NCBI GenBank assembly: GCA_040954595.2
Contig: JBECUI020000025.1
Span: forward strand, 419,406-483,405
Direction: 5' to 3'
DNA length: 64,000 nt
Source of the DNA: Balanoglossus misakiensis
Lineage: Eukaryota > Hemichordata
In this document: one piece after another, positions 25,845-35,276 of the stretch
Layout of the letters: every line of letters starts with the position of its first letter
Numbering within the stretch: the stretch's first letter is position 1
Program-made: the position numbers and the translations under genes
The notes under the pieces: generated by a model
What the model was told of the DNA's origin: nothing
The model's database searches: none
The model's input: only the letters and a program-made list of their open reading frames with translations

Positions 25845-26003
25845 ATGGAAAAAATAAAAACTCAACGCTACATCACATACCAAGAAGTTTGTACTATGTT
25901 AAAAAATAATAACGCTCAAAGTCATTTTCTTTTAGCAAATGGATTTAACCATTCATTAGAAGTGCATACAAGTTACCACGATATTTTTGAAAGAATGAAA
26001 TAA
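25845..26003 (+). pseudogene. Short fragment resembling the N terminus of DUF4917/SIR2-like proteins
   Basis: A 52-residue frame, MEKIKTQRYITYQEVCTML then HFLLANGFNHSLEVHTSYHDIF. The pattern TYQEV...LLxNGF...Y.DIF resembles the first 50 residues of DUF4917-type proteins, so this is probably a truncated gene. The following bases to 26250 contain another start-less frame (IREILKIFPDKDVILFDSAS) that may be debris of the same or another gene. A weak assignment. Confidence 0.35.
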
Positions 26004-26350
26004 GATAACAAAACATATAAAAAATTAATACGAGAAAGATCAAAACAATTTATTCTGATGTTTATTTTAATGATGTGAATAATAAGGATACGCCATTGAA
26101 AAAAGGATACGAGAAATTTTAAAAATCTTTCCAGACAAGGACGTAATATTATTCGATAGTGCTAGCATATCGTATACACTGAAGAACGAACAAGCAGAAC
26201 TATTAGATAAGTACGTTTCATGTTTTAGTTCGTATCCCCTATGAGTTGACGATAGAAGCAATTTAAATGATTGATAAGCAAGGATGCCCAAATGTGCCGT
26301 GCTCCCTAAGATAGTAACTAATCGATACCCTTAAAAAGTGAGGTAATGAA

Positions 26351-27370
26351 ATGGATAAAAAAATACATTTTTATTTTGATTGGAATGTTTTCAAATATAT
26401 TCAAACACCCCGTAACTCGGAAGATGAGATATTTAGAAAATTCATTTACTCGGTTAAAGACTATATTTTTATAGCGTACTCGCCTATTCATATTAGCGAA
26501 TTATTGAAAAATTTTGACAAAAGCAAAAGAAAATATATCCAAAAAGACTGTGCATTGATAACATCTCTAACAAAGAATTTATGTATTTTTTTTGATGAAG
26601 CCCAAAATTGTTATTGTAAACACCAAGACCCTGTAGAAATGTTTGATAAAACGCTAGAACGCAACGCCCAACTAAACAAATTACTTACCCCTGAAACGTT
26701 ATACGGCCTCATGACAGAAGAGAAAAAAAAAGAGTTTGAAAAAAATTGTAATATAATAAAAAGCAGAGAGGACTCTGAACAATATAATGATAGATTAAGC
26801 TCAGAAATTTTAAATGCCAAGACATCAAAGGAAGCATTTTCGAAAGTTGTTTCATTCCAAACTAATCTTTTAACAGATCCAAATATTTATAAGGCAGCAA
26901 GAGATACACTGAAAGATTTTCCGTCGTTATTAAAAAATATGTCGGAACATGACAAATCGAAGTTCATAGAAGGACTGAAAAAAAGCGGAATTGATAAAGA
27001 AATTCACGAATTAACTCCTGATGATATTATGAAATTGGCTTCAAGTTTTATACAAAACGAAGATGAAAAATTTCATAAAAGGTATCCCCATGATCATAAT
27101 ACTGATACAGTTAATAAATTTATCTCCAAAGACATGTTTGGGATAACCAAGCTAGAAAAAATAACATCCAAGAATACATTGCAAAATAATATTGATGACG
27201 CTCTGCATTGTTTGATTGCACAACATGCGCAATTTTATATTTCGGAAGATCGCAAAAATATAGAAAAGACAATACTCATTTCTAAAGAACAGAATTTAGA
27301 TATCTCACTTTATACAATAGAAGAAGCAAATAAATATATCAAGATCAGCCTCTTTAGTAATAAGCAATAA
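26351..27370 (+). CDS. Putative PIN-like domain protein
   Basis: A 339-residue cytoplasmic protein, not firmly recognised. The ends look like a PIN-type nuclease split by a helical insert: HFYFDWNVFKYIQTP at the N terminus (first acidic residue), AYSPIHISELLKNFD (second acidic position), and DDALHCLIAQHAQFYISEDRKNIEK near the C terminus (third acidic cluster). A GAGGTAATGAA ribosome-binding region precedes the ATG. It is flanked by gene debris and repeats, like other defence-type genes here. Function inferred only from motif spacing. Confidence 0.6.
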   Translation: MDKKIHFYFDWNVFKYIQTPRNSEDEIFRKFIYSVKDYIFIAYSPIHISELLKNFDKSKRKYIQKDCALITSLTKNLCIFFDEAQNCYCKHQDPVEMFDKTLERNAQLNKLLTPETLYGLMTEEKKKEFEKNCNIIKSREDSEQYNDRLSSEILNAKTSKEAFSKVVSFQTNLLTDPNIYKAARDTLKDFPSLLKNMSEHDKSKFIEGLKKSGIDKEIHELTPDDIMKLASSFIQNEDEKFHKRYPHDHNTDTVNKFISKDMFGITKLEKITSKNTLQNNIDDALHCLIAQHAQFYISEDRKNIEKTILISKEQNLDISLYTIEEANKYIKISLFSNKQ

Positions 27371-27545
27371 AGTGCGGCCCCTACCAAGTAGCCTTGGAGC
27401 AGTCTATAAACTATAGGTCAAACCCTACAACAGTAGATAGAACAAATAGCAGACGCCCACCGGTATGTCGAAAACAGAAAAGGAAAAAAAGCAATAACTA
27501 TTGACTAACAACGAAAGAACACCAAAGGATTGAAATAGAAGGACA

Positions 27546-27690
27546 AAAAAAGCCTTGACATACGATTTTTTTTATGATTTCATCCAACTATAAAGGAATA
27601 GATAATACTTAAAAAAAAGTATTATTATTTTGTATGCTCATCGCAGCATTCAGTGTTCCTGCAACCGGAACTGCAAAAGCTGGCGACAAG
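27546..27690 (+). pseudogene. Remnant of a TAXI-type binding-protein gene leader
   Basis: Matches the promoter region and signal-peptide codons of the TAXI gene (39427-39624): TTGACATACGATTTTTTTT, then TTTTGTATGCTCATCG and GCAACCGGAACTGC. The ribosome-binding site and start codon have been lost by a deletion between two AAAGTATT motifs, and a TAA follows. It now forms the upstream region of the lyxose isomerase gene. The same remnant is at 37656-37799. Confidence 0.75.
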
Positions 27691-27706
27691 TAAATAAGAG
27701 GCTCTA

Positions 27707-28369
27707 ATGAAACGAAGTCAAATAAATACTATTATAAAGGAAACGATGCTTTTTTTAGAAGCACAAAAATTTTATTTACCGGGGTGGGCATACTGGACGT
27801 ATGACGAATGGCAAACCCGTAAAAGTGTGTGCAACGCTATTTTTGATGCAAATCTTGGTTGGGATGTTACGGATTCTGGTGGAGATTTCGAAAAAAACGG
27901 TCTTACTTTGTTCACTATTCGCAACGGTATATTGGAAAAGGATAGACCTTATTGCGAAAAAATAATTGTTATGACACAGGGGCAAGAGGCACCCTATCAT
28001 TATCACAAAGTTAAGACTGAAGATATTATCAATCGTTCTAAAGGAGAGCTAGGGTTTAGGTTAGGACGTTCTAATCCTGATGGTTCTATGAGTGATGAGG
28101 ACATTCGTGTTATCATAGACGGTATAGCTACTACCGTACAGGCACGAGAAGAAATTATTTTGTCAGCAGGACAAAGCCTTACCTTGTATCCCTACGATTA
28201 TCATGCTTTTTATCCTAAGGGTGGCACTATTCTTATCGGTGAGGTCAGCAAAGTAAATGATGATCACACGGACAACTATTTTTTGGATGACGTAAATCGC
28301 TTTCCTGTTGTTGATGAAGATGAACCCATTTTATATCCTATCGTGAACGATTACAAACTTTTTTGCTAA
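27707..28369 (+). CDS. D-lyxose ketol-isomerase, copy 1
   Basis: A 220-residue cupin of the D-lyxose isomerase family (DUF1498), which interconverts D-lyxose/D-xylulose and often D-mannose/D-fructose using a divalent metal. Metal ligands are in APYHYHKVKTEDI and, later, YPYDYHAFYPKGG. It starts MKRSQINTIIKETMLFLEAQ; a weak AGAGG lies 12 bases upstream. The protein is identical to copy 2 at 37816-38478. It converges with a PfkB kinase, aldolase and Rbs-type transporter on the other strand, suggesting one pentose/ketose pathway. Confidence 0.88.
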   Translation: MKRSQINTIIKETMLFLEAQKFYLPGWAYWTYDEWQTRKSVCNAIFDANLGWDVTDSGGDFEKNGLTLFTIRNGILEKDRPYCEKIIVMTQGQEAPYHYHKVKTEDIINRSKGELGFRLGRSNPDGSMSDEDIRVIIDGIATTVQAREEIILSAGQSLTLYPYDYHAFYPKGGTILIGEVSKVNDDHTDNYFLDDVNRFPVVDEDEPILYPIVNDYKLFC

Positions 28370-28448
28370 AATATTGGTTTATATGATAAGAACGATGTCG
28401 GCGTAGTGAACGATTATAAACAATAGGAAAATATGTAAAAAAGTAACG

Positions 28449-29447
28449 TTAGTGCATTCGTTTTCGGATTTCGGCAATGCTTATATTACCTATTGCACTC
28501 AGATTTTGCAGGTTAAGTTGTGCTTGCATATGAGCTTCGTAAATTGTTTGTTCCCATCCTATGCCATCGAGCATACCGTTTATAACTCCTACACAAAAGG
28601 CATCACCTGCGCCTAAAGTGCCTTTAATGTCTTTCTTATCGATACGTTTTGATGCTATGTATTGGGACATTGTCTCGTTTGCAATATATGCACCCTCGGG
28701 AAAATGTACAATAAGCGTGCCCTTAAAATTTTTCTTAAATATAGCTATGTGTTTTTGCATTGTATCATGAAGAATAGTATGCTTTTCGTTGCGAAAAGAT
28801 TGAGAACATAAGTATCCCAGTTCGACCTCATTTACCAACAATACATCAATATAAGGTTTGGAAGAATTGATAACTTCAAAAAACGAATTATCCTTAAAAA
28901 TAGATACGCAATCGGCAACTACCGTTAGACCCAAATCTTTTACCTTCTTTAGAATACGTGCAAAAAGTGTTCCGTATTCTTTATCTTGCGTAGTTAGACC
29001 CGCCATAAAATTTAAGTAGCCGATATAAAATATTCCTTGATTAATATTCCTTTCAAAAAAATGAGAAAAATCATCCAAACTGTAATTATCATCGATGGAA
29101 GTATCACAGAACAAAAAACTTCGTTGCAAAGTTTGACGTTCAAACAAGACTAAAGAATACGGCGTTATACCATCGTTCGCTTCCAACATCATCGAAATAT
29201 CGATATTGCGGGATTGGAGTTCGGTTTTTAGAAACATTGCATGTGCATCCGTTCCCATTCTGCCGAGAGCATACAATGAAATATTATTGTCGAGAGCGGC
29301 AAGATTCATCAAGACATTAAAAGAACCGCCACCCCCAGAATGTTCCTCACTTTCTATGTAGGTAAGTTCGCCCCGCTTAGGGTACTGTTCAACCGTTTTT
29401 ATGAGATCGATTAACCATTTTCCCAGACCGATTACATTTCTCAACAT
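28449..29447 (-). CDS. PfkB-family carbohydrate kinase
   Basis: Ribokinase-superfamily sugar kinase, 332 residues. Substrate-side motif GGGGSFNVLMNLAALD (about 37-52) and the C-terminal anion-hole/catalytic motif GTLGAGDAFCVGVINGML with its catalytic aspartate. The start overlaps the stop of the aldolase gene by seven bases. Together with the aldolase, isomerase and transporter it likely phosphorylates a ketose before cleavage. The exact sugar is unknown. The 3' end of this gene is repeated as debris at about 45870-46004. Confidence 0.9.
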   Translation of the reverse strand: MLRNVIGLGKWLIDLIKTVEQYPKRGELTYIESEEHSGGGGSFNVLMNLAALDNNISLYALGRMGTDAHAMFLKTELQSRNIDISMMLEANDGITPYSLVLFERQTLQRSFLFCDTSIDDNYSLDDFSHFFERNINQGIFYIGYLNFMAGLTTQDKEYGTLFARILKKVKDLGLTVVADCVSIFKDNSFFEVINSSKPYIDVLLVNEVELGYLCSQSFRNEKHTILHDTMQKHIAIFKKNFKGTLIVHFPEGAYIANETMSQYIASKRIDKKDIKGTLGAGDAFCVGVINGMLDGIGWEQTIYEAHMQAQLNLQNLSAIGNISIAEIRKRMH

Positions 29448-30283
29448 TTATTTGTGCTTCCAAATATATCCATGTGATATCCGACTTTTGCTATGGTATT
29501 TTTGTGTACGTTTTGAACATTGTTTGCCAATACATGTATAGGAAAATCTTGGTCTTTCATGGATTCTAAAATAGTATGTTCGACGCTTGTGTAAATATTT
29601 ATCTTTCTAACGCCGAGCTGTATTGCTTTCTGAAAATCCTGTTCGGAAATACCGGACCCTCCGTGTAGGACGATAGGCTTTTTGCTTTCTTGAGCTATAG
29701 TAACAAGTAAATCAAAATTGAGTTTCGGTTCTTTTTTGTAAAATCCATGTGCATTTCCGAACGCTATAGCAAGGGCATCGATATTTGTTTTATGCACAAA
29801 GTCTATTGCCTGATCGGGATTGGTAAACATATGTTCGTCGACGGCCGCATCCTTATCCCCTTCGCTTCCTATACAACCCAGCTCCGCCTCCACTGTAATA
29901 TTTGATTCGTGACACAAGCCGACAATTTTTTTTGTTTCTTCGACATTTTCTTCATAGTCGAGTGTAGAGCCGTCAAACATGATGGAAGTGAACCCTTTGT
30001 GTATACATTGCATAACCGTCGAAAAACTTACTCCATGGTCTAAGTGCAAAGCGATAGGAACCGATGATTGCTCGGCTCTCTTATGTACATATTTTACGAG
30101 TTCATTAACATTAACGATAAACGGAAGATGTACTTCCGCAATCTGAATAATAACCGGAGATTTTTTTTCTTCGGCACAAGTAATAAGACTATTAACCTGA
30201 TCTAGAGATAGTACATTAAACGCACCCACTCCATAATTATATTTTTGAGCATGTTGTAATAATTCGTGCATTGCTTGTAGCAT
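29441..30283 (-). CDS. Class II (zinc) ketose-bisphosphate aldolase
   Basis: A 280-residue FbaA/GatY-family aldolase. Zinc ligands and active site: IALHLDHGVSF (Asp/His), FTSIMFDGSTLDYEEN, TVEAELGCIGSEGD, ALAIAFGNAHGFY and IVLHGGSGI, with NIYTS for phosphate binding. It cleaves a ketose 1,6-bisphosphate to DHAP and an aldehyde. At 280 residues, with this motif set, it fits the tagatose/fructose-bisphosphate group. The gene lies 23 bases downstream of the permease gene and overlaps the PfkB gene. Confidence 0.92.
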   Translation of the reverse strand: MLQAMHELLQHAQKYNYGVGAFNVLSLDQVNSLITCAEEKKSPVIIQIAEVHLPFIVNVNELVKYVHKRAEQSSVPIALHLDHGVSFSTVMQCIHKGFTSIMFDGSTLDYEENVEETKKIVGLCHESNITVEAELGCIGSEGDKDAAVDEHMFTNPDQAIDFVHKTNIDALAIAFGNAHGFYKKEPKLNFDLLVTIAQESKKPIVLHGGSGISEQDFQKAIQLGVRKINIYTSVEHTILESMKDQDFPIHVLANNVQNVHKNTIAKVGYHMDIFGSTNKC

Positions 30284-30306
30284 ATCTTCTTCTTATGTGT
30301 ATGTAA

Positions 30307-31257
30307 TTATTTTGCATGCGTATAACGTATTTTATCGATAATTACTGCAACAACAATAACTAATCCCTTAATGACAGATTGCCAAAAGTCGGAAACCTGC
30401 ATAAGCGTTAGCCCGTTATCGAGTACTCCAATTATTAACGCACCTATGAGCGTGCCGCCAATACCGCCGATACCGCCGACAAAACTGGTACCACCCAAAA
30501 TTACGGATGCAATAGCATCCAACTCCGCACCGCGTCCTAAAAAGCCATTGGCACTATACAAACGACTGGACAACATAACGCCCGCAAGCCCGGCACAAGC
30601 CCCACTTATCGTGTACACAGCAACGAGAACTCGCTTTACAGGAATACCGGTAAGGGTTGCCGCTTCCAAGTTTCCGCCTATGGAATATATCCATATTCCC
30701 AGTACAGTCTTTTTTAGTACGGCCCAACAAACTATAACAACCAAAAAAGAGATGATAACCAACCACGGAATAATACCGAGAAAAGACGAATTAGCCACCC
30801 ACGCAAATGTCAAATCGTTATTGATAATAGTTGTACCGTTTGCAAACAAAAAAGCAGCCCCGGTAAATGAAGTAAGTCCACCCAGCGTTACGATAAAAGG
30901 CGGAAGACCGATACCTGCAATAAGCATACCATTTATTGCACCCACACTGCTTCCGACAAGAATAGCCAACAAAGGGGCCATAGGCGTTATTGTAGAAAAC
31001 AACATTGCCAAAACAGCAGTTAAGCCCATCAATGATCCTACAGATAAATCTATACCACCCGTAAGAATAACAATAGTCATGCCACTAGCAAGCACTATCG
31101 TTATAGCCGTCTGCATAAAAACATTACGAATATTATTGATGCTTAAAAAATTTTGGTGTAGAACCGCAAACAGTATGACAAAAAGGCACAATACAGGAAG
31201 CATCCCCAACGATTTAATAAAATCAGCACGCCGTTGTTTAGATAATAACGAAGTCAT
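30307..31257 (-). CDS. Ribose-type ABC transporter permease (RbsC family)
   Basis: CUT2-family permease, 316 residues with about nine to ten hydrophobic segments. Signature GMTIVILTGGIDLSVGSLMGL near the N terminus and GRGAELDAIASVILGGTSFVGGIGG later are diagnostic of RbsC-like proteins. The start overlaps the ATPase stop by four bases. A long open frame on the opposite strand (30371-31276) is a shadow of this gene. Confidence 0.93.
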   Translation of the reverse strand: MTSLLSKQRRADFIKSLGMLPVLCLFVILFAVLHQNFLSINNIRNVFMQTAITIVLASGMTIVILTGGIDLSVGSLMGLTAVLAMLFSTITPMAPLLAILVGSSVGAINGMLIAGIGLPPFIVTLGGLTSFTGAAFLFANGTTIINNDLTFAWVANSSFLGIIPWLVIISFLVVIVCWAVLKKTVLGIWIYSIGGNLEAATLTGIPVKRVLVAVYTISGACAGLAGVMLSSRLYSANGFLGRGAELDAIASVILGGTSFVGGIGGIGGTLIGALIIGVLDNGLTLMQVSDFWQSVIKGLVIVVAVIIDKIRYTHAK

Positions 31258-32780
31258 GAATTATCTTCTTTGCTAAGAGTACATAATTTTATTATATACT
31301 CTTGCGTAATATTTTCTTTTTCGGTAATATCACCGACCAATTCGCCTTCTTTCATTACCAACACCCTATCCGAAAGGTTGATGATTTCCGGAAGTTCACT
31401 GGATATAAATAATACCAAAGTACCGTTCTTAGCAAGTCGTCTAACAATTTTATATATTTCTTGCTTTGCACCGATGTCTATACCACGAGTCGGTTCGTCC
31501 AAAATTAATATACGCGGATTGATATTAAGCCATCGAGACAGCAATATCTTTTGTTGATTTCCACCCGAAAGTTTTTTTACTTGTGTTTGTTTTGTTGTTT
31601 TTATATTGATATCGAAAATTGATTGTTCCGCCAGTTTTTTATTCTTATTTTGAGAAAGAAATACATTTCCGAACGCATGTTCTATTTGATTATTGGCAAC
31701 AATGTTATTTTGAGAAGTCATTTCTAAAAAAAGCCCTTGCAATTTTCTATCCTCGGGTAGCATACCAATTCCATGATGAATTGCATCTATGGGATTATTG
31801 ATAGTGATTTTCTTTCCGTTTATCAGCATAGTTCCCGATTGTTTTTTACCGGCACCGAAGATAAGTCGTGCAAGTTCGCTTCTTCCCGCACCTACTAAGC
31901 CGGATAAACCGATGATCTTTCCCGATTCTAATGTGCAGGAAACATTTTTCACCTTGCCGTTTTCGTCGTTAAAATTTTCCAAAATGAGAGAGCAGGGAGC
32001 TTTTTGTTCCGTGCTTTCGTTTTGTTTGTTTTCCACTTCTTCATAAAAAGATTCTATACTTCGACCCACCATCATAAATACAATTTTATCCGTATCGTCT
32101 ACTTCCGTAGTTCCGATGTATTGACCGTCTCGTAATATGGCGACCCTATCGGCAATTTCTTTTATTTCGTCCATTTTATGACTGATATAGATGATAGTGA
32201 TGCCTTGTTCTTTGAAAGATTTAATTAGTTTGAATAAGTTGTGCACTTCTTTTTCGCTTAAAGAAGCAGTCGGCTCGTCCATTATTATTAAGTCACTTTT
32301 ATGTGATATAGCTCGAGCAATTTCGATTTGTTGTTGTTGTGCCGTACCCAGTTCGCCGGCTTTTTGAGTGGGAGAAAAACTCGCACTTAATCTGTCTAGT
32401 ATTTCTTGTGCCTTGACATTGGCAATGTTACGTCGTAGCATACCGTATGTATGTATTTCGCTCCCCATGAATATATTGTCGGCTACGGTTATATTGGAAG
32501 CAATACTTAATTCTTGATGAATTAAAGAGATACCCAGTTTTTTTGCATGCCTGAGAGAGAAGGTCTCTATTCGCGTTCCCTTAAAAAAAACATCACCCTC
32601 ATTGGGATGATACAGACCAGATACAATCTTCATGAGTGTACTCTTGCCGGCACCATTTTCTCCCGAGAGAGCTAATACTTCGCCCTCAAATACTTCCAGT
32701 GAAACATCATTAAGCACTCTAATAGAACCAAAAAGTTTGCCTACGTTTTTAGTTTCTAATATTGGTTTCACCGGAAGCAC
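31254..32780 (-). CDS. Ribose-type ABC transporter ATPase (RbsA family), two nucleotide-binding domains
   Basis: A 508-residue double ATPase. Domain 1: Walker A GENGAGKST (40-48), signature TAQQQQIEIARA, Walker B LIIMDEPTASL. Domain 2: degenerate Walker A GLVGAGRSE, signature LSGGNQQKILLSRW, Walker B ILILDEPTRGIDIGA. This is the normal RbsA arrangement. It energises uptake with the permease downstream and the binding protein upstream. Confidence 0.94.
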   Translation of the reverse strand: MLPVKPILETKNVGKLFGSIRVLNDVSLEVFEGEVLALSGENGAGKSTLMKIVSGLYHPNEGDVFFKGTRIETFSLRHAKKLGISLIHQELSIASNITVADNIFMGSEIHTYGMLRRNIANVKAQEILDRLSASFSPTQKAGELGTAQQQQIEIARAISHKSDLIIMDEPTASLSEKEVHNLFKLIKSFKEQGITIIYISHKMDEIKEIADRVAILRDGQYIGTTEVDDTDKIVFMMVGRSIESFYEEVENKQNESTEQKAPCSLILENFNDENGKVKNVSCTLESGKIIGLSGLVGAGRSELARLIFGAGKKQSGTMLINGKKITINNPIDAIHHGIGMLPEDRKLQGLFLEMTSQNNIVANNQIEHAFGNVFLSQNKNKKLAEQSIFDINIKTTKQTQVKKLSGGNQQKILLSRWLNINPRILILDEPTRGIDIGAKQEIYKIVRRLAKNGTLVLFISSELPEIINLSDRVLVMKEGELVGDITEKENITQEYIIKLCTLSKEDNS

Positions 32781-32812
32781 CTGGACTAACCCTTAAATAT
32801 ATTGGTGCGAGT

Positions 32813-33784
32813 CTAGTTAGGAACGTCCCATCCGGTAAAAGAATCAATGTTTTCTTTTGTTACCAAAAAAACAGGAATCAAAATCAAATCTTTTTCCGGA
32901 GCTTTTTGGTTAACGATTAAATCATAACCAATTTGAACAGCTGTTTCAGTCATAAGATAAGGATCTTGAGCAGCCGAAGCAAGAAAAATTGATGAAGGAT
33001 CTTTTAAGGCAACGACAGCGTCGGGAGACCCGTCAATACCGACAATAAACATCTCGCTTTCTCTTCTCGCTTGTTTAATAGCTAATTCGGCACCAATTCC
33101 AGTAGGATCGTTGATGGCAAAAACAGCATCAATCTTATCAAAGGCCGTGAGGAGACCAGACATGACTTCCAAACCACCCTCTCGACTTCCACCTGCATCC
33201 TGATTATCGGAAATAATAGTTATTCCAGGATTTTTTGCAAACACATCTTTTGCACCCTTAACTCTGTCTATAACAGCAGAAACGGGAGGACCGTTTACAA
33301 TAACGACATTTCCTTTTCCGTTTAACTTCTCTACCATAAATTCCGCAGTAATAACACCTGCTTGATAATTATCGGAAGTTACCGTTGCATCAACACCACC
33401 GTCAGCACCAACATCGGCAGCAATAACCACCAACCCAGCATCTTTAGCACGTTTAACTGCGGGAGCAATTCCTTTTGTATCTGCTGCATTTAAGATGATC
33501 AACTTCGTACCACCAGCAATAAAGTTATCTATTTGAGATACTTGCTTGCTCAGATCGTAGCCACTTGACAATAGAGTAACGCTGGCACTATCTCCTGCCA
33601 ACTCTTTAATCTTATCTTCGGCACCTCTGCCCATAGTATAGAAGAATGGGTTGCCCAAATCTCCAACAGTAACGCCCACTCTTAACGCACCCGCTTGTCC
33701 TTCAGAACTTCCAGCTGCCCATGACGAAACAACTGAAGCGAAAAACAAAACCATAAACATGGTAATTAGTTTGTATATTTTCAT
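32813..33784 (-). CDS. Ribose-type periplasmic sugar-binding protein (RbsB family)
   Basis: A 323-residue family 4 binding protein. Signal peptide LITMFMVLFFASVVSSWA, mature end AGSSEGQ without a lipobox cysteine. Ligand-site motifs: VGDLGNPFFYTMGRGAEDK, DNFIAGGTKLIILNAAD and IVIVNGPPVSAVIDRVKGA-like text, ending AVFAINDPTGIGAELAI and VGIDGSPDAVVAL. An AGAGGTGAG ribosome-binding site and a strong promoter lie upstream. First gene of the pathway operon. Confidence 0.93.
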   Translation of the reverse strand: MKIYKLITMFMVLFFASVVSSWAAGSSEGQAGALRVGVTVGDLGNPFFYTMGRGAEDKIKELAGDSASVTLLSSGYDLSKQVSQIDNFIAGGTKLIILNAADTKGIAPAVKRAKDAGLVVIAADVGADGGVDATVTSDNYQAGVITAEFMVEKLNGKGNVVIVNGPPVSAVIDRVKGAKDVFAKNPGITIISDNQDAGGSREGGLEVMSGLLTAFDKIDAVFAINDPTGIGAELAIKQARRESEMFIVGIDGSPDAVVALKDPSSIFLASAAQDPYLMTETAVQIGYDLIVNQKAPEKDLILIPVFLVTKENIDSFTGWDVPN

Positions 33785-33806
33785 AGTAACTCACCTCTTT
33801 TACTTA

Positions 33807-33835
33807 ATTGTAGCACGTTTTTGAAAAGCAGTCAA
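33807..33835 (-). promoter_or_regulatory. Promoter of the Rbs-type / PfkB / aldolase operon
   Basis: On the minus strand: TTGACT (33835-33830), a 17-base spacer and TACAAT (33812-33807). An AGAGGTGAG ribosome-binding site follows before the start at 33784. Confidence 0.7.
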
Positions 33836-33904
33836 GTTTTTTACGGAGGCTCCGTGGATAGAGTATTATACCGAGGTGGCTAATGCTGTTGAAGCTAAGC
33901 ATGA

Positions 33905-34730
33905 GCAGAAGGAAATTATTGTATTGACGGGTTAAAGTATACGGGTAATCAGAATCACGAGGGGTGGGGAACTTTTGTTTATTCAACGGGAGAAAGCGAT
34001 TTCAAGTATCTTTATAAAGACGAGGAAGGCAATCTAAAATCGGAAGTATCAAAAAAATGGGATGATTTGGAAGAAAAAAAAAGAATATTTTGAGTTTTTG
34101 TATGCATATTGGAAATATCACGATCAAACTGTCGAAAATGCACCTGATGCATCTTGGGATAAAGCTAATTTTGGAAAGTGGATAGAAGATGGTTACAGAG
34201 GCAATGATGAAACCAACAAACTGGCACTTGTGTTTGAGACATCAGGATTTAGTGCAGAGAATATTGATGTACTTGGAGACGATTTCGGAGTATTGCCGAT
34301 TAATGCGGTAACTGTTTCTGGTAATTCACTGAGTCACTTTGCTGCTGGGTGGGCATTAAGTATTAATGCACGAAATGAGGGCGACGCAGAGAGAATGGTC
34401 ATTGGTGTAGATATAATCAAAGAAATTCTAAATGCAGATAGAGCAGCTAATTATTTTAATCAAGTTGGTCGGATTTTTCCTCACTTGACAGCAGAAGAAT
34501 ATGCTGATGTGGAAGGAATTGATGAGAAAGATTTAGCACTCATCAAAACGATGATTGGTAGCTGGCTGGCTTCTTCAATAAGACCTAATATTTCCGAAAT
34601 TAATCCGCTTCAAAAAATATTGGACGATACTATCCAATCTTTTTCGACAGAGGGAAGTAAACCAACGAGTTCACAAGAAGCGTACGAGAAAATACAGCTT
34701 GCCGTTAGGAGCGAATTTTTTAATAATTAG
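33905..34730 (+). pseudogene. Frameshifted gene of unknown function
   Basis: A start-less frame from 33905 (CIDGLKYTGNQNHEGWGTFV, ending WDDLEEKK) is continued after a run of nine A (34074-34082) in another frame by EYFEFLYAYWKYHDQ and about 200 more residues to 34730. The second part has a possible own start at 34062 (222 residues). It is acidic and soluble (DKANFGKWIEDGYRGNDE, LTAEEYADVEGIDEKDLALIKTM). I do not recognise it. The bases 33836-33904 carry another short open fragment (EAPWIEYYTEVANAVEAKH). Confidence 0.55.
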
Positions 34731-34756
34731 GATGTTTACTTGTTATTTTCAATATA

Positions 34757-34796
34757 CCGAAAACAGAAAGAAGAAAATTGTTCTTTCTGTTTTCGG
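34757..34796. terminator. Strong stem-loop without U tract
   Basis: Sixteen perfectly paired bases (CCGAAAACAGAAAGAA and its complement) around an eight-base loop, 26 bases after the 34730 stop. No run of T follows on the plus strand, so factor-independent termination is uncertain; it may stabilise the upstream mRNA 3' end. Confidence 0.6.
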
Positions 34797-34816
34797 CTTG
34801 AGGTCGGAGAGTTAAG

Positions 34817-35263
34817 GTGTTTGGTAGTGTTCCTTTATCCAAGAAAAAGGCGTATTCCAGTTTGTTGTTAGTTGCTTTATTTATATTTATTTGTTCTCTT
34901 GAAGCCCTAATGCTGGCAAAGGATGCGATTGTCTTTGAAAAATGGTATGCTCTGTATAATCCTGACAGTTTATCAGAAGAGAAAATGTTTCCTGTGTTTA
35001 TTTCCGCACAAGTTACTCGTTATTTCTTTTTTATTATTGTTCCGCTAGCTTATGGTATTCAAACTTATCTAGCTTTTACAAAAACACGAATTAATTCAAT
35101 GTATGTTGCTATATGGGGAGTATTTCTGATTGCTTCTTTTCTTTTGCTGGTGTCTTTCCTTGAACTGTATTCACTTTTTTATTACTTCAAGATAATAAGC
35201 TACATTGCAATAATCGTGATACTGTTCTCGTGTACTTTCGATATAAAAAGATTTAATTACTAG
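34817..35263 (+). CDS. Small membrane protein, unknown
   Basis: A 148-residue protein with four hydrophobic segments (YSSLLLVALFIFICSLEALML, VTRYFFFIIVPLAYGIQTYLAF, MYVAIWGVFLIASFLLLVSFL and IISYIAIIVILFSC). The start is a GTG at 34817 with GGAGAG ten bases upstream. No family recognised. The coiled-coil gene starts 13 bases after its stop, so they may form an operon. Confidence 0.65.
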   Translation: MFGSVPLSKKKAYSSLLLVALFIFICSLEALMLAKDAIVFEKWYALYNPDSLSEEKMFPVFISAQVTRYFFFIIVPLAYGIQTYLAFTKTRINSMYVAIWGVFLIASFLLLVSFLELYSLFYYFKIISYIAIIVILFSCTFDIKRFNY

Positions 35264-35276
35264 AAAGAGGGAAGTC

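Larger units (their letters stand above)
27389..28374 (+). repeat. 1-kb direct repeat carrying D-lyxose isomerase, copy 1
   Basis: Nearly identical to 37501-38483 with a few small indels upstream of the gene. From left to right it contains a 33-base element, the last 65 bases of a quinone-oxidoreductase gene plus flank (27437-27545, also at 59276-59391), a decayed TAXI-gene leader (27546-27690), then the complete isomerase gene. Confidence 0.9.

Noticed and set aside
27402-27440. The element contains CTACAACAGTAG, whose complement CTACTGTTGTAG equals the hairpin core of Cas12a direct repeats; similar units are at 25760 and 37514.
   Set aside because: The match stops at the 12-base hairpin, units are single and kilobases apart, there are no spacers and no cas genes. 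Not called as CRISPR.
30371-31276. A 301-codon open frame on the plus strand.
   Set aside because: It lies antisense to the clear RbsC-type permease and is Pro/Thr/Ile-rich low-complexity, a typical shadow of a hydrophobic gene. Similar shadows at 14094, 41064 and 48474 were left out.
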